DNA of 64,000 nucleotides, taken from assembly GCA_024138025.1 (NCBI GenBank), contig JAMXBD010002750.1:1-64000 (forward strand), given 5' to 3'. Origin of the DNA: Combretum micranthum. Taxonomy: Eukaryota > Streptophyta > Magnoliopsida > Myrtales > Combretaceae. The notes beneath the pieces are model-generated. The model did not search any database and had not been told where the DNA came from. It worked only from the letters and a program-made list of their open reading frames with translations. Position 1 is the stretch's first letter; every line of letters begins with the position of its first letter. The position numbers were made by a program, and so were the translations under genes. Of the stretch, positions 35,907 through 46,640 are shown one piece after another.

Positions 35907-38690
35907 CCCATGTCTAAGTTTGGGAAGTCTTGATACAAGCTAAGACTTCTCAATACTTGACTTTTATTATGTGCTTATTTCATTATCTTTCATCTTTCAC
36001 ATTAATTATTTTTGTCATGCTATTTAATTATAAAGTCATGTTCATGTATAACATGTTGTTGTTGTTGTCTTGATAAAAAATAAGAGAAGTTCTTTCGTTG
36101 ATAAAGAAAATAAGTTAAGCTCACTATAAAAATGTAATTTTATCACTTATCAAAGGTTCTATTAAAATTTAGATTTTTTTTCCAGCAAAATGCTTTTTCA
36201 AAAAATTTTAGACAAATTCATCATAGATTTTAGTGTTGTTATTATACGAGACTTTTTCCAAGTTTAACTAAGTAATTTTTTTAAACTGCAAAAATAAAAT
36301 TAGCATTTAAAACCATAAGGTTGATAATTCTTTGTTATATAATTTTTGTTTCTTTCTTAAAAACTTATTTATAAGATTATCATCAACACTTTAACAAACA
36401 CTAAGAACCAAACAACTCTTCTAAGTCACATTTAAAATTAACTCACTAGTTAAAAATCCACTTAGAAATAAATCAATATACAACTTAAGGAACTAATTTT
36501 TGTGAAGTAAAAATCCATTTTTTTTTATCAAATTAGGGAAATACAAATAATAGGATTTTTCCAACAAATGTTTATGTATTGAAAAATTATAGATTTAGAA
36601 AAAAGTTATTAGGAGAGTGAGAATTTAAAACAAGTGATTGCTTTTATTTTCTTCATAAGCTAAAACTTAAAACATTTTTCGATAACTTAGATGATTTTTC
36701 CTCACAACCATATAAAAGTTCATGCTTCGGAAAATAATTAGTTAAAAAAAGTTTAGTTTAAAAATAAAATATTCATGAAATCAAACTAAAATATGAAAAC
36801 ATGAATTTTTTTTATTGAGTTTCACATTTACCAATCTAAGAATTAGAATTTTGTTGAAAGAATCAAACTTAAGAAATTCTTTAAAGAAAACTACACTTGG
36901 ATTTTTGTCACAAAACCATGTTATATGAAATAAATTGTTAAGCAAGAAATTGTGAATAAATATAAAACCTGAATATATTATAAAAATATTGAACTTATGA
37001 TTTTTCTTGTTAATCGAATCATATTTGCAAAATAGCAATTTAAATCACAAGTCAAAGAATGATGCTTCACTAAACTCTAACTTTCATAAAAATTATTTAC
37101 AAATTTTATTTCTAAGACAACATCACTAGAATCATGCATAAAATATGAGTTTATGTATATATTAAAAGGATTTTTTAAACTATATAAATGTTTATGTGTT
37201 GGCTATTGAATTTTGGATGAAATAAATTGAAAAAAAAATACAAATTGAGGCAGGAACTTTCGTGCTATAGCTATGCCGACTCGTTTTCCAACACAAATGA
37301 CTTCAAATGTTAAAAATAACCTTAGAAATAGATGGATCTTTTCAAGTAGATAGAAAACGACATCTTATATGCGAAATTCCGAGTTAAAATGAGCAAGTCA
37401 TAATTATTTTAAGTTAGGATTTCACATCATCCAAATTTTGACGAAAATAACCAAATTGAATTAGAAAGTTTAAGTAGAACTTCTATGAAATACTCATCCC
37501 GAGTATTTCTTTTGTTTAGGTGATGAAGAATACGGGATTTCTCTTTGTGAGGATTACTACAACTAAGAAGATTGCAATACGGATGAGTGAGTTTTCCCTC
37601 TAAATTTTGTTACCTTGCTTGTGCTTGTAGATAGTTGCATTAGATCTATAGGTACAAGATAAAATGGACATATATGGAGTATGGGTTTATATGTATATGT
37701 CTTTATGTATGTGTGACAATGGTTGCTAAGCATATTGGAATCCACAAATGATTGTTTAAGTATATAGTTATATTACACATTACTTAGTGTGTATGATGAT
37801 TGTTTGATCACCTTTAAGCTTACCATAATTATACTCAACCTTGATATAAATTAAATGGACACGCATTGCATCTGTCGAGTCAAATCATAAGGACTGCTAC
37901 TCTTACGCAAGGAATCGGAAGGGCCAGAGTCAAGCTCATTCTTAGGAAAGTAAGACATACCGATGATACATCCCAAAGATGAGCCACGCAATCGATCACT
38001 GAGAGTAGAGTGCTCAAGGACTAGCAATGAAGATGGCGAGGATCTTTGTACCTAAATCCCCCAACCTTCAATATGGAGGGGTAAATTTGTTCCATATATG
38101 GTTTTCGGATAACCATATATATTTGTGTAATCATGTGTTTATTGCATAGCATGCATAGCATGTGCGTGAAAATTAATAAACTTGTTTGAAATCATGGTGC
38201 GAATAAAAGGGAATAACTCACTAAGCTCATTGTAAGCATATACCCCATAGGCTTTTGTTGAAACAAGTATGTTTGCGGTTACAATCAAGGATCGGAATAC
38301 TAAAGAAATCGTTAGCGAATCTTTAAGCTCTGGTGGAAGAAGTGGAACCATAGGATGGATTTACTTTCATGTAATTTATTTATGGGTTATACACATTATA
38401 TGTTAATGTTTTGGAGATTTCTAGGAAGTGTATTTGTATAGTTCTAAAGACATTAGTAGGGGTTTGCCCCTAAGAATTGTAGTTGACCTTGCTTATGTTT
38501 TATGTTAAATATTATTATTACCTTGTTATTCAATTGTTATCAAAGTAAATTGCATTACTCCGATGTGTTTCCTTTGATGTGTTGTACGCCTTGTGCATGA
38601 TATGAAAGCCTTTACGTGACTAAAGAAGTCATTCCTAGGTTTTAATATTATGTACAGTGGACTGCCACGTTTACGGTACCCCTTGGAGAG
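35907..38690 (+). repeat. Lh-6 5' LTR, second part
   Basis: Continues the LTR broken at 12653. It has a perfect 8-bp hairpin GAAGTCTT/AAGACTTC (35924-35949), the A-rich zone, TTCCGAGTTAAAATGAGCAA near 37380, CCTTGCTTGTGCTTGTAG near 37611, a diverged GC-rich module 37880-38090 and GGACTGCCACGTTTACGG near 38660. It stops at CCCCTTGGAG, about ten bases short of the family end, and no primer site follows. Confidence 0.8.
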
Positions 38691-39895
38691 TTTTGGGAAT
38701 TAAGTAAAAGGATACTAGGAGATTAGAATGATAGAATTTAACCTTAAAAATAAAGAGAAATATTAGATGATCCATAAGATTCGATTTTCTTATAATAGAA
38801 TTCTACCCTGAAGATTATTAGGAAATGGCAGAAAATTCTTATATAAGAATTGGAGGATATGTGGGAAGATATGAATAATGAACGAAAATATTGCATAAAA
38901 CGATTTACCTTAGAATGTTGATTGCGAACTTGAGGAAAGTAGTGATAATTAGAGGATGATCATAGCAAGATGATATGAGAAAAAAATGAAGGAGACAAAG
39001 ATTTGAGATATAAGATTAATAGAGTAAGTCTACCTTAGCACTTCCCATCAAATTCGATGCATAGTAACCCTACTCGACTCTTAGTCAAAACCAACTAGAA
39101 ACAAGATAGTATATTACCCCCTTTCTACCGATATGACCTGAGTTGATTAATATTAGGTGCCTACACTAACCCTTTAATCGAACAAATAAAAGCATGTAAT
39201 AAAGTGTTTTGAAACGCTTCTTTTTCCTCTAAAAGCAGATAACATGTGCATAAAACTTGAATCAAATAAAATGGTTATCTAATGCGACCGTTTTGCTTGT
39301 TCTAGGAAACTGCCTGAGGAGACTATGGCACGAATAGACATCCCTCTCGAAGAACCACAAAGACAAGAAGCACCCCCACCATAAAATCAAACTCAAGAAG
39401 TCCTAATCGCTTTGAGACAATTAGAAGAGATGATAGGAGCATACATGCAATGAGTGCTTACCTTTCTTTAAGTCTTTTTGAATATCCAAATCTTAATAAA
39501 AACTCTAAAGCCTCACACTAAACCAAATAAAACTGTAGATTGCATAGGAGACGTACCCATAACCAACATGAACCAAAGATACCCCCATAGAACCTAAGAA
39601 CCGAGAAGGAACTCAACAACCAAATCAACTAAGAGAAATCTAGGCTGATATTGAGCAACTTGCCGACTTAATGAGAGATTACATGTAACAAGCTCATACT
39701 ATACGAGGACCTGTACCGGCTATACAGGCACAAGAAGCGGCACCAAAGATTCTAACACCACCATTGCATCAACACCAACTGAACTGTTATCATTGAAACC
39801 CTATCAAAGTATGTTACCTGACTTCATAAAGTGCAATAGATATTTTGATGGAGCTTTTGGAAACCCAGATGAACCCGAGGATTGGTTAACCTAGA
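38691..39895 (+). pseudogene. gag: Lh-6 internal remnant with gag fragment
   Basis: Only 1.2 kb of internal sequence remains between the LTRs. Non-coding up to about 39300; then short frames read ARIDIPLEEPQRQEAPPP and, at 39800-39893, MLPDFIKCNRYFDGAFGNP followed by EPEDWLT, which matches the 'F..F.G..DP..AE.WL' opening of gypsy capsid. It stops and then jumps into the middle of the 3' LTR, so pol is entirely deleted. Confidence 0.6.
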
Positions 39896-40026
39896 ATGTT
39901 ATGTTTATGATTATGTACATGTCAATTCAACTGATCTAACTTTTCTATATGTTTTGAATGTATATAAGTGTGTATTTTTTTAGAGTCTATTACTCACTAA
40001 CTTAACTTTATTTATTTCATACATTT

Positions 40027-40262
40027 AGGGTCTGTTTGTTTTGGCTTTTTTTGGCAGATACAGATACTTTTTCAAACTTTTTGCTAACAAATTATTTATC
40101 AAGAAATAGATATAGATAAAAAAAAAAGTTGATAGTTCTCATCAAAAGATCAAATAGAACAAATATAGATAAAATTTAGATGCAAATTCGAATATATTTA
40201 CACATATCATGTTAAAAAAGATACAGATACAGATAAAAAACAGACAATCCAAACAGACCCTA
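40027..40262. mobile_element. MITE, about 236 bp
   Basis: Ends AGGGTCTGTTTGTTTTGG and CCAAACAGACCCT form a terminal inverted repeat; the inside has AGATACAGATA motifs in both halves and no coding sequence. The end resembles Tourist/PIF-Harbinger MITEs, but the flanks are TTA on the left and TAA on the right, so only TA is shared and the superfamily is not settled. Confidence 0.7.
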
Positions 40263-40289
40263 ATCTTATCTCAAGTTCAACATTTTTAT

Positions 40290-40571
40290 AAGACTAGTCC
40301 ATTTGTAGTCTTAAACTTGTCCATATTCAAGTTTGAAGGAGAAATAAAGTGATTCAAAGTCTTAGGGAGCCTTGCACCAATCTAAGATTTTCATGCTTTT
40401 CATATTTATATATCTTGATTTTATTTATGAGATTGGAGAATTTCAAGTCTCGGGAAGCCTTGATAAAATCTAAGACTTGCATATGTCGTTTTTTTTATGC
40501 TTGTTTTACTTTATTACATATGGTGACTGGATTATTTCAAGCCTCGGGGAGTCTTGATAACAGGCTAAGAC
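40290..40571 (+). other. Hairpin cluster in the Lh-6 3' LTR
   Basis: AAGACTA/TAGTCTT (40290-40312), AAACTTG/CAAGTTT (40313-40334), AAGCCTT/AAGACTT with one mismatch (40455-40478), and GTCTT/AAGAC (40551-40571). The second stem has A-T closing pairs where Lh-1 has G-C, and the last has T-A and C-G pairs swapped relative to Lh-1. Pairing is kept although sequence differs. Confidence 0.7.
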
Positions 40572-43500
40572 ACTTATGTTTTGTAACTTTATGTTCTTGT
40601 TTACTTATTTATCATTTTCTATGTTTTTAATATAATTTCATGCTCTTAATTTTGCTATTACTAGTTTAGTTCATGCACATATATGGTCATAAATTATGTT
40701 GTCACTATGCAAAAATGGGTTTTTCCAAAAACATGAATATTGATAATTCTTTAATATGCAAAATATTTTTCCAAAATCATATTTCTAATATAAGAGAAAT
40801 TTTTTGATTTAAAATAAATAATTAGAAAAGAACATTCACTTAAATTTTTCAAAATGCCAAGATTTAAAGGAATTTCTAAAAAGTTACTACTTTGTGCATT
40901 TTTTCTAAACAAGTAAAACCCATGTTTTGTAAAAATAAATTGTTAAATGAAGTTTTGAAATAAGTATAAGATACTCAAAGTTCAAACTAAATATTAAACC
41001 ATGATTTTCTTTAAGTTTCATGTTTACAAAACTTTCAAAGAGGAAATTCTACTATAAGTTGTTTTACATAAAATCAACTTATCTACCTTCCATAAAAGAT
41101 TGTTTTGATAAAAATTCTACTTCTAAGCAACATCACTGAGATCATGACTGTCATATGAGCTACTATTACTTCTATATGATTTCTAAAGGTGGATATATTT
41201 TATACTTATCCTAGAAAATCCAAATGAAGTAAAATTGTGAAAATTAAAAAGGATTAATTCTGGAACGGTCTGGATGCATTCTATACGATGCCATTCCAAG
41301 ACCTTAATGACCCTGAAAGTTAAGTAGGTATAACAATGACTACTCATATGCAATATTTGAGTTAAAATGAGCAAGTTATGGTCATTTTAAGTTGGAACTT
41401 TGATAACTGGGAAAAATGACGTGAATAGAATAAATAGAGTTAGAAAATTTGTAAAACATAAATGAAATAATCATCCGGAGTATTCTTTTGTATAGGTGAT
41501 GAGGACTTTAGAGCCCCATTTCCCGAGGACTATTTTGATTAAGCGGATTGTGACATGACTAACTGAGTTATTCTTTGCTTTTCATATTCTTACTTATGCT
41601 TGTAGAATAGAAGCACTAGAATTAGAAAAATATAAAAATATAACTTGCATGTGAGATTATTATGGGTGATGAATGCATTTTGAGATGAATTAAAAAAAAG
41701 CATATCAAAACTTGAATTGTTGATTAATGTCTTGTTTTGATATCTTGCCGATGTGTTGTTATGAATATGGATGGTCACCCCTTAATTAAAAATAACTCTA
41801 TCGGAAATTGATATATAAATTGATCATGCATGATACGAATTAAGTCTCATCATTTTTTCTATTAATCTTTCGTGTGGGAATAGAGATTAGTAGCGGTGGT
41901 AAGCAAGAGCTAGAAAGTCTATAAAAATGTGGCATGTAGGAGCTTGTGTCACGCCCCAAGGGGTACCCCTAAACGTAACAGTCCGCCACACTCAATATTA
42001 AAGCTTAAGTATGATACCTTTAGTCATTCCCAGAAGCTTTGACATTAAGTGTAAGGCGTGTTCTCACAAATTTAGAGGACTATACATGGAATTATGAAGC
42101 TTAAGAAGATATAATAACAAATTAAGAAAAGAGGATTCATAATATTCATTTGTTTATATCAATAATCTTACAAAACTTAGGGGCATTCCCCAGTCACAAA
42201 TCTATTACAAGAATACTGCTTCATCTCATCAATCACTAAGCTACATCTAGAGATTCCTTAACCAAAGGAAAATACCTGGCTACAGGGTCCACATGGCCTC
42301 AACCAAAACTAGGTGAACTGCAAAAAATATCTATAGGGGTATAAGCTAATAGTTTAGTGAGAAACTATTTCCATAAATGACTTCTTGAAACAAAATTCAA
42401 ACAAGTTATTTAAGCAAACAAATGTGATGCAACATACACGTGGGCACACAAGGCATATAGTTTTCCGGGAACTATATGTTGAATGGATTTACGCCCTCCA
42501 TTCGGGGTTTGGTGATACGTAACCTCAAAACAAGTAGTTTTAGTTAAAAAGATTTATGCTTTCGATCAATATCGCCAAGCATATTAAGTCTACTTGAATT
42601 GAGCCTTGCTTTCGGACTTTCTGCCAAGCATTTCCTTCATGTCGCCAAGCAATGGCTTTCGATCACTCCGCCAAGTTTTGCTTTCGACCTGAGCTACAAT
42701 TCTTCTCACCCAAGGATAATAACCCAATGCAATGTGACTCACTTCATGGTATGCATGAATCAATTTATTTATGATATCATAGCATCATTCTTATCAAATT
42801 TAAAGTGATCATAGGATCTCATACAAATCAAGTGTTATACCAAAACAAACATTAAATCTGGCCTTGATATTCTTAGGATCCTTTCAACATATTATCTTAC
42901 ATACATATCCATTTGTCTTTTCCTAATTCTAATGCAACTAGATTACAAGCACAATCAAGTAAAGCATTTTAAGGAAATAAACTCACGATGCTATGTCGAC
43001 AATTCCTCTAAACGGATGAGTCGCTCACACAATCCACTTAGTCGAAATAGTCGGGGTATAGGTATCCTTCCTCGGAATCACCTAGTCAAAGAAAATACCT
43101 AAAACGAGTATTTCATGATGATTTTCTTGAATTTTGACAAAATAATGTCATAAGAACGTTAAAGTTCGTATAAAGGAGAATTCTAATTTAAAATGGCCAT
43201 AACTTGGTCATTTTAACTCGGAATCGCTCATATAATATATCGATTTCTATCTAATCGAAAAGATCTATCCATTTCTAAAACTATTTTTATCAAACTAAAC
43301 CATTTAGGCCCCGAAACAGTGGTGATTCGATTCACCACGAATTTTTCTCACCCAAAAACAATTTGTTTCAAACATTAAATCTTTCAAAATTTGTTTGATA
43401 AATATTTAGGTATCTATATGGTTGAAATTTTTTCTTTTTATAGCTACTTAGCTCATATTTTATTCATGCTTAAGTGTTTGTTGTCCAATTATGTTTCTTA

Positions 43501-44059
43501 AGTAAAACAATATCAACTATAGTTTATAAGAAATTTTGTAAATCTTTTGAAATGAATACTTTGATACTCTTGTTTTCAAAGAATTACTTATTATTTTTCT
43601 TAAATGACTTTTTCGAAAAGTAAATTTTCTTCTTTTCTAAATTCTCTATATTAGTGCTACTTTTCCTATTTATTTTCTATACAATTTTTCTTTGACCATT
43701 TGTTCTAAAAGATCTTAATTTGAAAATTCCCATTCATTTCTCATAAGGTTTCTTTTATATTATGTATTCAGAGAAATCATTTTTGTATCAAAAATCATTT
43801 TCTTTTTTAAAAACAAAGTGATATAGAAATGATTTAAAAAGCTTTTCAAAACAAAAGTAACTTCTAAAATTGTAGTGAGTTCTTGTGTTTAAACCATAGA
43901 TTTTATATTTCATATAAATTTATTCCTAAGTGATAAAATCTCTTTTTTATCAAATATTTTTAGAGCTTGGAAAAATTTGGACAACAATCTTAATGGCATG
44001 ATTTATGAGAAATAATAGCAAACAAAAATAACATAAATAATAAATAAAGTCAAGTATTA

Positions 44060-44188
44060 GGAGTCTTAGCTCTTCAAGGCTCCTAGGACTAAGAAGCAAA
44101 CTAGTCCCAAAAGAAAAAAAATAAAATAAAAGAAAGAAAAATTGTTTTGACTTGATGAGGACAAGTCTAAGACTAGAGACTAGTCTTA
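44060..44188 (-). other. Conserved hairpin cluster in Lh-5
   Basis: Plus-strand coordinates: GGAG-CTT/AAG-CTCC (44060-44083), GGACTA/TAGTCC (44086-44107), GACTTG/CAAGTC (44149-44167) and TAAGACTAG/CTAGTCTTA with a 3-base loop (44168-44188). Same four stems as Lh-1 and Lh-2, in reverse order as expected for the minus strand. Confidence 0.7.
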
Positions 44189-44673
44189 AAACAACAAGAA
44201 ATAAATAAATTGCAATGGAAGAAATAAATAAATTACTTTGCATTGAATTAAATAAATTGCAAGTGAGCTTATATGCTCTAAAGGATATGTATATATATAG
44301 ATACATAATAATACTTAGATATAATAACAATAATATGAACAAAGTAAAACAATATAAGCATTAATGGATTTTCATAAACAAGAACAATACATGAACATAG
44401 TGTAGCTTCCATATTTAGTTTTTGGAAACTCACACCATGGTCATGTAAAGTTACATAACATGAGAAAAAGACAATATAAAAAAAAGTTTACCTAAATAAG
44501 GTTTTTGAAGTTTATGTGGTTATGGATTTTGTGTAGGTAGAAAGTGGTTTGAGATTATTTTGAAAGAGTTTTGAGAGAATATTTTGGAGAGAGTTTTGAG
44601 AGGAAATTTTGAGAGAGGTTTGGTATAGAAATTTATGAGTAGTAATGTGTGAAAAAAGTGAAAGAGGAGGGGG

Positions 44674-44681
44674 TATTTATA
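44674..44681 (-). promoter_or_regulatory. Lh-5 TATA box
   Basis: TATAAATA on the minus strand, followed by CCCCCTCCTC as in Lh-2. The long C-run (44754-44797 on the plus strand as G) lies about 75 bp upstream of it. Confidence 0.7.
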
Positions 44682-44749
44682 GGAAAATGTGAAGTGATTA
44701 TTGAATTATTTAAATAAAAGAAAAATAAAACAAAATTGACAGAGATGGT

Positions 44750-44804
44750 GGGAGGGGGGGGGGGGGGGGGGGGGGGAGGGGGGGAGGGGGGGGGGGGAAG
44801 GGGT
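44750..44804 (+). repeat. Poly-G tract
   Basis: Runs of 23, 7 and 12 uninterrupted G (44754-44776, 44778-44784, 44786-44797) broken by single A. It matches in position the short C-run before the TATA box of Lh-1. The exact length may be unreliable because such runs sequence poorly. Confidence 0.85.
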
Positions 44805-46091
44805 GCACCGGCCATGTTGTGGAGGGAGAGAGGGAAGAGATTTGTTTTGTACATTTTTGATTAAATGAAGTAATAAGTAAGGTAGATGCGAAATAAAGTT
44901 ATCGGAAAGGTAAAAAGTAATGTTATAGGTTATGGTGTTGTAGAGTAGGTGTTAGAAAAAGTAGAGAGAAAAAATAGTGTAGAATAGTGTAATGTAAATA
45001 GATATGACTAATAAGGTATCGGTAGTAAGAAAATACGTGTATAATTGTGATATCTATTATTTTTACTTATCGAAAAATTATAAAACTGATATTTTTGAAA
45101 ACCTTATATTTTTTGAGTCTAACGGTATATTTGGAATCTTTTTACTATTCCGAGCTCTATGACACCTTTTTCAAGAATTGTATCGTTCGGGTTCAAAACG
45201 ATTCGCGGTTTTACTAAACTAATCTTTTTAAGCTTCCTTAGGTAATTACGAACTATTCTACATACTAAACTCTTACTTACTTTATCGGGATTGCCTAATC
45301 GAGATTGTCGGACTTAAGTCATTACGTCTAACTAGGTTTTGTTGACTTTTGGGTTTTCGGTTGACCTTCAGATTAAGGTTTAAGCTAAACTGATTCCAAA
45401 ATTTTGGGGGTTCACAGCTTGAAAATCTACATATTATATGATGGTTGTAAGGGCCTGTAAAAACCCCAACCCCCCATATAGAGGGCTTAAATTCATTATG
45501 CACGTGATTTCTGGCTAATTATGTGTATCGTTTACTCACTTGTATGATGCATTCGATATGCTTCTATTTAAAAATTTGATTGATTTATGGGTATGTTTTG
45601 TGAAAATATTTCACTAAGCTAAAATGCTTATACCCTTATAGATTTTTGTTGTAGCACCAATACATGTGGCTCTAACCAAGAGGGATCTTTATCTAGGTAA
45701 TGACCATGGAGGCTAAGCAAGCTTTTGGAGGAAGTTTACGAATTAGTTTTGGCATAGACTTCTATTAAAATCTTCTTATATGGAATTAGTCTAGAACTTT
45801 GTTTTATAAAAACTCTTGAGATGTTTAATCTTATGATTTAACAGGGGTATGCCCTTATGAGATGTAAGATTTGAACTTTAAGTTACAAAGTTATGTTTTA
45901 TCATTATTGTTTGATATTTTTGATATCTCCTTAAACTTCTTAGTTCCAATAGTAAGTCTCTTATTGTCATGTAAGCACGTCTCACACCTAATATCGAAGC
46001 TTTTAAATGACTAAGGTAGTCATTCTTAAACACTAATATTGAATGCGATGGACTACCACGTTTATGATACCCATTAGGACATGACACTTAT

Positions 46092-46640
46092 TGTGTTATG
46101 CCTAATCTTGTCAGGTCTAGTCCTTTTCCATTGAATCAAGTTATATTGAGTTTGTCTTGAAAATCCAGTTATATGTTGGTCTTGTTACTTTTCAGCCCTA
46201 CCCATAAAGTGAACTTATGATGGAACAAGAAAATAGAAATTTCTTGAATTCAAATGAAATAACGAAAAATAGTGAGATATGAATATATATACACATATAT
46301 GTATAACACAACAAAATGTAAAGGTTAACGAACCAATGAAAGAATAAAATCGTAAATATGATAGACACATTGGAAATGAATATAATGTATGATAAAGTAT
46401 CGAAACCTAAAAATCTCATAACCATAATGTTGACAATGATAACAAAAGTAATAAAAGATGCCCCTTAGGATAAAAACCAAATTTAGCAACAAAACAATTA
46501 ATGTATGGAATCGAATAAAAGTAAACAAGAAAATACAAGATGGTTCATTCAATCTAACATGCAATAGTAATTAACCTATTAAATTTTTAACATAGGTATT
46601 GGTTATGCTATTTTTATCGAGTTTTAATAAATTTATTCCT
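46092..46640. other. Unassigned AT-rich DNA
   Basis: Flank of Lh-6. Two overlapping minus-strand frames (46198-46564) are rich in F, I, Y and H and look like chance AT-rich openings. A TATATATACACATATATGTA palindrome-like stretch lies at about 46281-46302. Nothing else is recognised. Confidence 0.4.

Larger units (their letters stand above)
41947..45416 (-). mobile_element. Lh-5: minus-strand solo LTR, 3.47 kb
   Basis: The plus strand starts TGTCACGCCCCAAGGGGTAC and ends TTTTGGGGGTTCACA, with a perfect duplication GCTTG (41942-41946 and 45417-45421). Landmarks run in reverse: CAGTCCGCCACACTC, AAAATGGCCATAACTTGGTC near 43190, hairpins 44060-44188, TATTTATA (TATA reversed) at 44674, a poly-G zone at 44750-44804, then U3. 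It lacks the GC-rich module in its long form and is shorter than Lh-1. It interrupts the 3' LTR of Lh-6. The poly-proline frame at 44633-44854 is an artefact of the C-run. Confidence 0.92.
10844..46086 (+). mobile_element. Lh-6: host LTR retrotransposon of the nested stack
   Basis: The 5' LTR starts TGTAAACCCC at 10844, is cut at 12653 by Lh-4, resumes at 35907 and stops near 38690 just short of its expected end. A short internal part with a gag fragment follows (38691-39895), then a 5'-truncated 3' LTR ending CATGACA at 46086. Left flank TATTG (10839-10843) recurs at 46089-46093, two bases beyond the apparent end, so the target duplication is plausible but not clean. It is the oldest Lh insertion, because all other Lh copies lie inside its LTRs. 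Confidence 0.65.
39896..46086 (+). repeat. Lh-6 3' LTR, truncated at its 5' side
   Basis: Begins in mid-LTR (TAGAGTCTATTACTCACTAAC resembles the stretch before the hairpins in Lh-1). It contains a MITE (40027-40262), three tandem versions of the CTTGAT hairpin (to 40571) and Lh-5 (41947-45416), then resumes at 45417 and ends GACATGACA at 46086. GGACTACCACGTTTATGATACC before the end is the family 3' landmark. Confidence 0.75.

Noticed and set aside
44633..44854. Poly-proline frame
   Set aside because: It is a translation of the C-run complementary to the poly-G tract.
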